A stretch of 64,000 nucleotides of DNA, from contig NZ_CP014342.1 of NCBI RefSeq assembly GCF_001618685.1, positions 496,001 through 560,000 on the forward strand, written 5' to 3'. The stretch is from Geobacillus subterraneus (GTDB lineage: Bacteria > Bacillota > Bacilli > Bacillales > Anoxybacillaceae). Made by a program: the position numbers and the translations under genes. The notes under the pieces are model-generated. The model was not told the origin of the DNA and searched no databases. It worked only from the letters and a program-made list of their open reading frames with translations. This document shows, piece by piece, positions 57,263 to 64,000 of the stretch. The number at the start of each line of letters is the position of its first letter. The stretch's first letter is position 1.

Positions 57263-57344
57263 TTGTCTCACCTCATTGGCCGTATTGTACACCGTTATCG
57301 TTTGCCAATGGCGGCGGATTTATACATGGAGCGGCTCTCGTATA

Positions 57345-57353
57345 TGGTATAAT
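57345..57353 (+). promoter_or_regulatory. extended -10 promoter of the MNT-HEPN gene
   Basis: TGGTATAAT is a perfect extended -10 (TATAAT at 57348-57353). There is no good -35. Transcription should start near 57360, leaving a leader of only about 30 bases. Confidence 0.6.
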
Positions 57354-57389
57354 AGAGGAAAAACTAGACCGAAATGAGTGATGGCGACG

Positions 57390-58133
57390 ATGGACGAGAA
57401 ACCGCTCTATGGATTGGAACGAACGGTATTTCGCCAACTGCTCCATCTATTTTCCCGTTATGCTGATGTCATTGAAAAAGTCATTTTGTTCGGCTCAAGA
57501 GCACGAGGCGATTACAAGGAAGGATCGGATATCGATTTGGCGATCAAATTTCGAAAACCGGGAGGCCCGCTGTACCTTCTGCAATCGGACTTGGATGAAC
57601 TTCCGATCATTTATCCGATCGATGTTGTTGATTACAATCAAATTCACAACGAACAGCTAAAAATGAATATTGACCAAGAAGGAAAGACGATTTTTCAAAC
57701 GAACGAGCACGGGAAGGTGATGGTCACCATGAGCCGGCTGATGGATCGATATTACGATTTCGAACGGGCGCTCGCCAAACTCCGGCAAAGCGCCGCAAGA
57801 GACGCGCAAACGGATGACCTTGTTGTCGATGCGGCCATTCAACGGTTTGAATTCACGTACGAACTGGCGTGGAAATGGATGAAACTTTATTTGGAGTACC
57901 AAGGATACTCCGAAGTGACGAGCCCAAGAAAAACGATTCGCGAGGCGTTTCGAGAAGGGTTGATTGAAGACGGAGAGACATGGCTTCGCATGCTGGAAGA
58001 CCGCAACCGGACGTCCCATACGTATGATGAAGAAACGGCGATGGACATGTATGAACGCATTCGCACCGACTATATCCCGCTGTTTGACCGCTTGCTTGCC
58101 GAAATGAAACAACGGCTTGACTCGGAGACATGA
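57390..58133 (+). CDS. fused MNT nucleotidyltransferase and HEPN/HI0074-type protein
   Basis: A 247-residue single chain with two parts usually encoded by two genes. Residues 1-105 form a minimal nucleotidyltransferase with GSX10DXD (Gly35-Ser36, Asp47, Asp49) and a third Asp strand (IDVVDY). Residues 110-240 are a helical HEPN/HI0074 domain with RX4HXY (Arg205, His210, Tyr212: RNRTSHTY). In MntA-HepT systems the first AMPylates the Tyr of the second, a HEPN RNase-type toxin. The ATG at 57390 has GAGTG nine bases ahead; ATG 57381 and GTG 57378 are alternatives. It might instead be a nucleotidyltransferase with its substrate-binding domain, as in the HI0073/HI0074 pair. Confidence 0.82.
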   Translation: MDEKPLYGLERTVFRQLLHLFSRYADVIEKVILFGSRARGDYKEGSDIDLAIKFRKPGGPLYLLQSDLDELPIIYPIDVVDYNQIHNEQLKMNIDQEGKTIFQTNEHGKVMVTMSRLMDRYYDFERALAKLRQSAARDAQTDDLVVDAAIQRFEFTYELAWKWMKLYLEYQGYSEVTSPRKTIREAFREGLIEDGETWLRMLEDRNRTSHTYDEETAMDMYERIRTDYIPLFDRLLAEMKQRLDSET

Positions 58134-58263
58134 GCGGCTGGCGTGCGGAACGGAACGCGTCTAGTTTGGTGAAGGAACTTGGCTTTGGGCGTGAAAGATG
58201 ACAATTGTACACCGTTTGCTATAATCAGAAAGAAGAAACTTGACGCATGAGGTGACGACCCAA

Positions 58264-58788
58264 ATGGAAAAAGCGACATTCGCCGGCGGCTGCTTTTGGT
58301 GCATGGTGACGCCGTTTGAGGAACTCGACGGCATTTACGGCATCGTCTCCGGCTATACGGGCGGGCATGTCGAAAACCCGACGTATGAGCAAGTGAAAAC
58401 GGGGACGACCGGCCATTACGAGGCGGTGCAAATCACGTTTGACCCAGACGTGTTCCCGTATGAGCGGCTTTTGGAGCTGTATTGGTGTCAAATCGACCCG
58501 ACCGATGACGGCGGCCAGTTTCACGACCGCGGGCCGCAATACCGGACGGCGATTTTTTACCATAACGAAAAACAGCGCCAGCTCGCCGAGCAGTCAAAGC
58601 GGGCGCTCGAGGAAAGCGGGCGCTTCTCGAAGCCGATTGTGACGAACATTTTGCCGGCCACAACGTTTTATCCGGCGGAAGAGTATCATCAAAACTACCA
58701 TAAGAAAAACCCGGAGCATTATAAGCAAGACCGCGCCGCCTCCGGGCGCGATGAGTTTATCGCCAAACATTGGGGGGCGAAGCGGTGA
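58264..58788 (+). CDS. msrA: peptide methionine (S)-S-oxide reductase MsrA
   Basis: Repairs oxidised methionine. The 174-residue protein has the active site GGCFWC with catalytic Cys10 and a second Cys13 close by. The family pattern GYTGGHVENPTYEQV and HYEAVQITFDP is intact. It is a stand-alone MsrA without a fused MsrB. The ATG at 58264 follows GAGGTGACG; a TTG at 58240 lacks support. Its stop overlaps the next gene's start by four bases. Confidence 0.96.
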   Translation: MEKATFAGGCFWCMVTPFEELDGIYGIVSGYTGGHVENPTYEQVKTGTTGHYEAVQITFDPDVFPYERLLELYWCQIDPTDDGGQFHDRGPQYRTAIFYHNEKQRQLAEQSKRALEESGRFSKPIVTNILPATTFYPAEEYHQNYHKKNPEHYKQDRAASGRDEFIAKHWGAKR

Positions 58789-59540
58789 AGCGAATTGAAT
58801 CGCCAAAAAACGCGCGCGTGAAGCAATGGAAAAAGTTGCTGACGAAAAAAGGACGTGAGGAAACCGGGTGGTTTTTGCTCGAAGGGTTTCATCTCATCGA
58901 AGAGGCGCTAAAAAGCCAAGCGCCGCTTGTTGAGCTGATTGTGGATGAGCGGGCCGCGATTCCGCCCGGCTGGGACGTCAGCGATGTGCCGGTAGTGATC
59001 GTAACGGAAGCGGTGATGAAGGCGATCAGCAGCACGGAAACACCGCAAGGGATCATGGCTGTCTGCCGGCAAGCCGCGACCGAGCTTGGCGATGTGAACA
59101 CGGCGTTGCTCATTGATGCCGTGCAAGATCCCGGCAATCTCGGCACGATGATTCGCACGGCTGATGCGGCCGGCATCGATGCGGTCATTTTAGGGGAAGG
59201 ATGCGCCGATTTGTACAACCCGAAAGTCGTCCGTGCGACGCAAGGATCGCTGTTTCACCTTCCGGTTGTCAAAGGCGATCTGGCGCAGTGGATCGCGCGT
59301 TTCAAGGAGCAGGGCATTCCGGTGTACGGCACCGCCTTGGAGAACGCCGTCGATTACCGCACCGTTCCACAATCGTCTTCGTTCGCCTTGCTTGTCGGCA
59401 ATGAAGGAAGCGGCGTCCGACCCGACCTGCTGCGCCTAACGACAGAGAACGTGTACATCCCGATTTACGGCCGCGCCGAGTCGCTGAACGTCGCCGTTGC
59501 GGCCGGAATTTTGCTTTATTCCTTGCAGGCGGTGCGGTAA
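58785..59540 (+). CDS. ysgA: TrmH/SpoU-family rRNA methyltransferase YsgA
   Basis: Predicted 23S rRNA 2'-O-methyltransferase. The 251-residue protein has an N-terminal substrate-binding domain (1-95) and a SPOUT knot domain with motifs DPGNLGTMIRTADAAG (about 112-127), LLVGNEGSGV (about 204-213) and IPIYGRAESLNVAVAAGI (about 226-243). Start is GTG in a GTGA overlap with msrA. Precedes pheST as in B. subtilis. Confidence 0.93.
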   Translation: MKRIESPKNARVKQWKKLLTKKGREETGWFLLEGFHLIEEALKSQAPLVELIVDERAAIPPGWDVSDVPVVIVTEAVMKAISSTETPQGIMAVCRQAATELGDVNTALLIDAVQDPGNLGTMIRTADAAGIDAVILGEGCADLYNPKVVRATQGSLFHLPVVKGDLAQWIARFKEQGIPVYGTALENAVDYRTVPQSSSFALLVGNEGSGVRPDLLRLTTENVYIPIYGRAESLNVAVAAGILLYSLQAVR

Positions 59541-59580
59541 AATAGAATCGAAAATCAATAGGACAAGGGAGCGGAGACAG

Positions 59581-59952
59581 ATGGATGGCGAACTGCGGGC
59601 GTTATTGAACGCTGTGCTCGAGCGTCTTGATGTTCAAGGGGCCTACATCGAACAAATGCGCATGGATATCGTCAAGTTGCAAGGAAGCGTGAAACAACTC
59701 GAAGACAAAGTCGATCGCCTTCAAAGTGATGTGGACGCCATGAAAAAAGACATGGACGCCATGAAAAAAGACATGGATGCCATGAAAAAAGACATGGATG
59801 CCATGAAAAAGGACATGTTGGGGGTCAAAAAAGATGTCGCCGCGCTCAAGGAAGGGCAAGTGCGGCAGGAAAAAATTATGGAGCGCCTTGCCATCCGCTC
59901 GATTGAACAGGAAGCGGAAATCGATGAGCTGCGCAAAGAAATTTCGGCCTGA
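59581..59952 (+). CDS. small coiled-coil protein with heptad DNA repeat
   Basis: A 123-residue, entirely helical, charged protein. Its centre holds four successive DAMKKDM heptads (about residues 52-79), which are coded by a 21-base tandem DNA repeat. The rest continues as coiled coil (VDRLQSDV; VRQEKIMERLAI). No signal or membrane segment is present. GGGAGCGGAG precedes the ATG. I do not know its function. Repeat number may vary between strains. Confidence 0.78.
   Translation: MDGELRALLNAVLERLDVQGAYIEQMRMDIVKLQGSVKQLEDKVDRLQSDVDAMKKDMDAMKKDMDAMKKDMDAMKKDMLGVKKDVAALKEGQVRQEKIMERLAIRSIEQEAEIDELRKEISA
59734..59815 (+). repeat. 21-base tandem repeat inside the coiled-coil gene
   Basis: About four copies of a 21-base unit (GCCATGAAAAAAGACATGGA with one further base) run head to tail in frame, each coding one heptad. 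Copies differ only at the GAC/GAT and AAA/AAG third positions, indicating recent duplication. Confidence 0.9.
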
Positions 59953-59954
59953 CC

Positions 59955-59983
59955 TTGCCTTCGCCCACTCATTTGCGTATAAT
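59955..59983 (+). promoter_or_regulatory. SigA promoter of the pheST T-box unit
   Basis: TTGCCT at 59955-59960 and a perfect TATAAT at 59978-59983 are 17 bases apart. Confidence 0.8.
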
Positions 59984-59989
59984 GAATAG

Positions 59990-60269
59990 CGACATTTCTC
60001 ATACGGACAACAACGATGACGGAGAAAAGTAGCTTGCCGCTCGCCATCCAGGGAGAAAACGCCTTAGACTGGGAGCGTTTTTATGGCCGACGCAAGTGAA
60101 GTTCACCTCCCGAGTTGACACCAGGACCATCCCCCATAGGTGGGATGTAAAGGTGATCCGGCTTTTGGCCGTTATGGCAAGGAAGCGAACAGCGCGTCTT
60201 CATTGGCGCTGTTAACAAGGGTGGTACCGCGAGCAACAACTCGTCCCTTACTGGGGGCGGGTTTTTTTA
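59990..60269 (+). ncRNA. T-box leader of pheST (phenylalanine)
   Basis: Leader sensing uncharged tRNA-Phe. It has a TTC specifier at 60102-60104 preceded by GTGAAG and the T-box AAGGGTGGTACCGCG at 60217-60231. The competing terminator is CTCGTCCC (60240-60247) with GGGGCGGG (60254-60261) and seven T. The stem-I region lies at about 60009-60120. Confidence 0.95.
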
Positions 60270-60291
60270 TTTGAAACGAGGAGGGATTGGC

Positions 60292-61326
60292 GTGAAAGAA
60301 CGGTTGCATGAACTCGAGCGAGAAGCGCTTGCGAAAATTGAACAAGCTGGCGATTTAAAAGCGCTCAATGATGTGCGCGTCGCCTATTTAGGCAAAAAAG
60401 GGCCGATTACCGAAGTGCTGCGCGGCATGGGAGCATTGCCGCCAGAAGAGCGCCCGAAAATCGGCGCGCTGGCTAATGAGGTAAGAGAGGCGATCCAACA
60501 GGCGCTTGAGGCAAAACAAACGAAACTCGAGGAAGAAGAAGTCGAGCGGAAGTTGGCGGCTGAGGCGATCGATGTGACGCTTCCGGGCCGTCCGGTGAAA
60601 TTGGGAAACCCGCACCCGCTGACGCGCGTCATCGAGGAAATTGAGGATTTGTTCATCGGCATGGGGTATACGGTCGCTGAAGGGCCGGAAGTTGAGACTG
60701 ACTATTACAACTTTGAGGCGCTCAATTTGCCGAAAGGCCACCCGGCCCGCGATATGCAAGATTCGTTTTATATTACGGAAGAAATGTTGCTTCGCACCCA
60801 CACGTCGCCGATGCAGGCGCGGACGATGGAGAAGCATCGCGGGCGCGGTCCGGTAAAAATCATTTGCCCGGGCAAAGTGTATCGCCGCGACACCGATGAT
60901 GCGACCCATTCGCACCAGTTTACGCAAATTGAAGGATTGGTGGTGGACCGCCACATCCGGATGAGCGACTTGAAAGGGACGCTGCGCGAATTCGCCCGCA
61001 AGCTGTTCGGCGAAGGCCGCGACATCCGTTTCCGGCCGAGCTTTTTCCCGTTTACGGAGCCGTCGGTCGAAGTCGATGTGTCCTGCTTCCGCTGCGAAGG
61101 GCACGGCTGCAGCGTCTGCAAAGGCACGGGCTGGATTGAAATTTTGGGCGCCGGTATGGTGCACCCGAACGTGCTCGAGATGGCCGGTTTTGATTCGAAA
61201 ACATATACCGGGTTTGCGTTCGGCATGGGGCCGGAGCGAATCGCGATGTTGAAATACGGCATTGACGATATCCGCCATTTCTATCAAAACGATCTTCGTT
61301 TCTTGCAACAATTTTTGCGTGTCTAA
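60292..61326 (+). CDS. pheS: phenylalanyl-tRNA synthetase alpha subunit
   Basis: Catalytic subunit of the alpha2-beta2 enzyme. The 344-residue protein has an N-terminal coiled coil (1-85) and the class II core with motif 2 ([22 protein letters not shown]) and motif 3 ([17 protein letters not shown]). A Cys-rich loop [17 protein letters not shown] is a probable zinc or structural site. Start is GTG at 60292 after GAGGAGGG. Controlled by the T-box upstream. Confidence 0.98.
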   Translation: MKERLHELEREALAKIEQAGDLKALNDVRVAYLGKKGPITEVLRGMGALPPEERPKIGALANEVREAIQQALEAKQTKLEEEEVERKLAAEAIDVTLPGRPVKLGNPHPLTRVIEEIEDLFIGMGYTVAEGPEVETDYYNFEALNLPKGHPARDMQDSFYITEEMLLRTHTSPMQARTMEKHRGRGPVKIICPGKVYRRDTDDATHSHQFTQIEGLVVDRHIRMSDLKGTLREFARKLFGEGRDIRFRPSFFPFTEPSVEVDVSCFRCEGHGCSVCKGTGWIEILGAGMVHPNVLEMAGFDSKTYTGFAFGMGPERIAMLKYGIDDIRHFYQNDLRFLQQFLRV

Positions 61327-61347
61327 AAGAAAAAGGAGGAGTTGGGA

Positions 61348-63762
61348 ATGCTCGTTTCGTATCGTTGGCTAGGCGAATACGTCGATTTGACGGGCGTGAC
61401 GGCCGAAGAGCTCGCTGACCGCATCACCAAAAGCGGCATTGAAGTCGAGCGGGTCGAAGTGCTCAACCGGGGGATGAAGGGAGTTGTCATCGGCCATGTG
61501 CTCGAATGCGAGCCGCACCCGAACGCCGACAAACTGCGGAAGTGTCTTGTTGATCTAGGTGAAGGAGAGCCGGTGCAAATCATTTGCGGCGCCCCGAACG
61601 TCGCCAAAGGGCAAAACGTCGCTGTCGCCAAAGTCGGCGCGGTGCTGCCGGGCCATTTTAAAATCAAACGGGCGAAGCTGCGCGGCGAAGAGTCAAACGG
61701 CATGATTTGTTCGCTCCAAGAGCTCGGCGTCGAAACAAAAGTCGTGCCAAAAGAATACGCCGAAGGCATTTTCGTTTTCCCGAGCGACGCGCCGGTCGGC
61801 GCCGATGCGTTGGAATGGCTCGGCTTGCACGATGAAGTGCTCGAACTCTCGTTAACGCCCAACCGCGCTGACTGCTTAAGCATGATCGGCGTCGCCTATG
61901 AAGTGGCCGCCATTCTCGGCCGCGCGGTGAAGCTGCCGGAAGCGGCGGTCAAAGAAAACAATGAAATGATCCACGACTACATTTCCGTTCGCGTCGAAGC
62001 GCCGGAAGACAATCCGCTGTACGCCGGGCGGATCGTGAAAAACGTCCAGATCGGCCCGTCGCCGCTTTGGATGCAGGCGCGCTTGATGGCGGCCGGCATT
62101 CGCCCGCACAACAATGTTGTCGATATCACCAACTACATTTTGCTTGAGTACGGCCAGCCGCTACACGCGTTTGACTACGACCGCCTCGGTTCGAAGGAGA
62201 TCGTCGTCCGCCGGGCGAAGGCAGGGGAAACGATCGTGACGCTTGACGATGCCAAGCGGAAGCTGACCGAAGACCATCTCGTCATCACGAACGGCCATGA
62301 GCCGGTCGCTTTAGCCGGCGTGATGGGCGGAGCCAACTCGGAAGTGCGCGATAACACGAAAACAGTGTTCATCGAAGCGGCGTATTTTACGAGTCCGGTC
62401 ATTCGTCAGGCGGTAAAAGATCACGGACTGCGCAGCGAAGCGAGCACCCGCTTTGAAAAAGGGATCGATCCGGCGCGGACGAAAGAAGCGCTCGAGCGCG
62501 CCGCGGCGCTGATGGCCGAATACGCCGGCGGTGAGATTGTCGGCGGCATCGTCGAAGCCAGCACATGGAAAGAAGAGCCGGTGGTCGTGACGGTCACGCT
62601 TGAACGGATCAACGGTGTCCTCGGCACGGCGATGTCGAAAGAGGAAGTGGCCGCGATTTTGGCGAACTTGCAATTTCCGTTCACAGAAGACAACGGAACG
62701 TTCACCGTTCATGTCCCATCGCGCCGCCGCGATATTGCGATCGAAGAAGATATCATCGAGGAAGTCGCCCGCCTGTACGGCTACGACCATTTGCCGGCGA
62801 CGTTGCCGGTGGCCGAGGCAAAACCGGGCGAGCTGACGCCATACCAAGCGAAACGCCGCCGCGTCCGCCGCTATTTGGAAGGCGCCGGCTTGTTCCAGGC
62901 GATCACGTATTCATTGACGAGCCCGGACAAAGCGACGCGGTTTGCTTTGGAGACCGCCGAACCGATCCGCTTGGCGCTGCCGATGAGCGAGGAGCGGAGC
63001 GTTCTCCGGCAAAGTTTAGTGCCGCATTTGCTTGAAGCGGCGAGCTACAACCGCGCCCGCCAAGTCGAGAACGTCGCTCTGTATGAAATCGGCTCCGTCT
63101 ATTTGTCGCGTGGGGAAAACGTCCAGCCGGCGGAAAACGAGCGGCTCGCCGGCGTCATCACCGGTTTATGGCATGCTCACCTTTGGCAAGGAGAGAAAAA
63201 AGCGGCCGATTTCTATGTTGCAAAAGGCGTGCTTGACGGCTTGTTCGACCTGCTTGGGCTGTCTGATCGCATCAGCTACCGCCCGGCGAAGCGCGCCGAC
63301 TTGCATCCGGGGCGGACGGCGGAGATTGCGCTTGACGGAACGGTGATCGGCTTTGTCGGCCAGCTCCACCCAGCCGTGCAAAAAGAGTACGATTTGAAAG
63401 AAACGTACGTCTTTGAGCTCGCCTTGGCCGAGCTGTTGAACGCGGAAGGAGAAGCGATCCGCTACGAATCGATTCCGCGCTTCCCGTCGGTCGTGCGCGA
63501 CATCGCTTTAGTCGTCGATGACAACATCGAAGCAGACGCCCTCAAGCAGGCGATCGAAGAAGCCGGGAAACCGCTGTTGAAAGACGTCGCCCTCTTTGAC
63601 GTCTACCAAGGCGACCGCCTGCCGGCCGGAAAAAAATCGCTCGCCTTCTCGCTCCGCTACTATGATCCGGAACGGACGCTCACCGATGAAGAAGTCACGG
63701 CCGTCCATGAGCGGGTATTGGCGGCGGTCGAAGAGCAGTTTGGCGCGGTGTTGCGCGGGTAA
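61348..63762 (+). CDS. pheT: phenylalanyl-tRNA synthetase beta subunit
   Basis: Structural and editing subunit of the synthetase. The 804-residue protein has an N-terminal tRNA-binding OB domain (about 40-150), B3/B4 editing domains (about 205-390), a B5 domain (about 405-480), a core resembling a catalytic domain, and a C-terminal ferredoxin-fold anticodon domain (about 710-803). The ATG at 61348 is eight bases from AAGGAGG; a TTG at 61342 is too close. Operon with pheS. Confidence 0.98.
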   Translation: MLVSYRWLGEYVDLTGVTAEELADRITKSGIEVERVEVLNRGMKGVVIGHVLECEPHPNADKLRKCLVDLGEGEPVQIICGAPNVAKGQNVAVAKVGAVLPGHFKIKRAKLRGEESNGMICSLQELGVETKVVPKEYAEGIFVFPSDAPVGADALEWLGLHDEVLELSLTPNRADCLSMIGVAYEVAAILGRAVKLPEAAVKENNEMIHDYISVRVEAPEDNPLYAGRIVKNVQIGPSPLWMQARLMAAGIRPHNNVVDITNYILLEYGQPLHAFDYDRLGSKEIVVRRAKAGETIVTLDDAKRKLTEDHLVITNGHEPVALAGVMGGANSEVRDNTKTVFIEAAYFTSPVIRQAVKDHGLRSEASTRFEKGIDPARTKEALERAAALMAEYAGGEIVGGIVEASTWKEEPVVVTVTLERINGVLGTAMSKEEVAAILANLQFPFTEDNGTFTVHVPSRRRDIAIEEDIIEEVARLYGYDHLPATLPVAEAKPGELTPYQAKRRRVRRYLEGAGLFQAITYSLTSPDKATRFALETAEPIRLALPMSEERSVLRQSLVPHLLEAASYNRARQVENVALYEIGSVYLSRGENVQPAENERLAGVITGLWHAHLWQGEKKAADFYVAKGVLDGLFDLLGLSDRISYRPAKRADLHPGRTAEIALDGTVIGFVGQLHPAVQKEYDLKETYVFELALAELLNAEGEAIRYESIPRFPSVVRDIALVVDDNIEADALKQAIEEAGKPLLKDVALFDVYQGDRLPAGKKSLAFSLRYYDPERTLTDEEVTAVHERVLAAVEEQFGAVLRG

Positions 63763-63779
63763 TGCCGCAGCGGTATGAA

Positions 63780-63809
63780 GCAGGGAGCACGGGCAGCTCC
63801 CTGTTTTTC
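63780..63809 (+). terminator. pheST terminator
   Basis: CAGGGAGC at 63781-63788 pairs with GCTCCCTG at 63796-63803, followed by five T. Confidence 0.92.
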
Positions 63810-63848
63810 TATTCTGTCACACCGAAGCGTGCAAAAAGGGGGAGAACG

Positions 63849-64000
63849 ATGCGAACCATTCAGGCCGCGATCATTGCCTTGCTTTTGCTTGCCGGGTTGT
63901 ATGGATGCGCCGCGGGGCGGCCGGATGGCAGACAACAACCGGTTGAGCTCACCGTCTCAGCGGCTGCCAGTTTGCAAGACGCGCTAGAGGAAGTGAAAAC
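63849..64000 (+). CDS. modA: molybdate ABC transporter substrate-binding lipoprotein (5' part)
   Basis: Only the first 50 codons are in the window. They show a lipoprotein signal (hydrophobic stretch, lipobox LYGC with Cys20) followed by LTVSAAASLQDALEEVK, the typical start of the mature ModA domain that captures molybdate outside the membrane. GGGGGAGAAC precedes the ATG. The gene runs off the window edge. It fits the presence of moaB in this genome. Confidence 0.85.
   Translation, partial: MRTIQAAIIALLLLAGLYGCAAGRPDGRQQPVELTVSAAASLQDALEEVK

Noticed and set aside
59734-59815. Tandem repeat considered as a CRISPR-like array
   Set aside because: Units are contiguous with no spacers, in frame, and encode heptads of a coiled coil.

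Overview
The window is a stretch of chromosome from a thermophilic Bacillaceae bacterium, almost certainly Geobacillus of the kaustophilus/thermoleovorans group. The genes are GC-rich with strong AGGAGG-type ribosome sites and frequent GTG/TTG starts. DNA polymerase I has the Bst-type sequence with a dead 3'-5' exonuclease. Pyruvate kinase carries the extra C-terminal domain typical of this genus. The R2lox gene (1716-2624) matches, residue number for residue number, the metal ligands and cross-link residues I remember for the G. kaustophilus enzyme. From about 8 kb onward gene order follows the Bacillus subtilis moaB-argGH-ytkL-ytoI-nrnA-dnaE-accDA-pfkA-pyk-citZ-icd-mdh-phoPR-polA-mutM-coaE-gapB-speD-nrdR-dnaBI-ytxC-thrS-infC-rpmI-rplT-ysdA-ysdC-sspI-ysgA-pheST backbone.

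Layout. (1) 1-8 kb is accessory: an aldehyde dehydrogenase, R2lox, a three-gene exported/membrane cluster of unknown function (DUF6230-like, DUF6114-like, and a second DUF6230-like domain with a coiled-coil tail), and an orphan LuxR-type regulator. (2) 8-22.7 kb: moaB, an acyl-CoA ligase broken by three single-base losses, argG-argH, a universal stress gene with a SigB-like promoter, an SDR with a degenerate active site, ald, an M24 peptidase, ytkL, ytoI, ytpI, nrnA and the sporulation pair ytrH-ytrI. (3) 22.7-37.6 kb is central metabolism: dnaE, a FadR/GntR regulator, accDA, pfkA-pyk, ytvI, ytwI, citZ-icd-mdh and a MaoC-like gene. (4) 37.9-51.2 kb: phoPR, polA-mutM-coaE, gapB, speD, nrdR-dnaB-dnaI and ytxC. 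(5) 51.2-64 kb is translation: T-box-thrS, L20-leader-infC-rpmI-rplT, ysdA, a dUTPase, ysdC, sspI, a fused MNT-HEPN protein, msrA-ysgA, a heptad-repeat protein, T-box-pheST, and the start of modA at the window edge.

Regulation can be read directly in many places: two T-box leaders (Thr, Phe), an L20 autoregulatory leader, two inverted CcpN-type sites over the gapB promoter, SigB-like and SigE-like promoters, and many intrinsic terminators. Points most worth a second look are the single-chain MNT-HEPN (MntA-HepT-like) fusion at 57390-58133, an uncharacterised structured 5' leader of speD at 46102-46253, and the DUF6230/DUF6114 cluster at 2847-6036. I saw no tRNA, rRNA, insertion sequence, prophage or CRISPR array.
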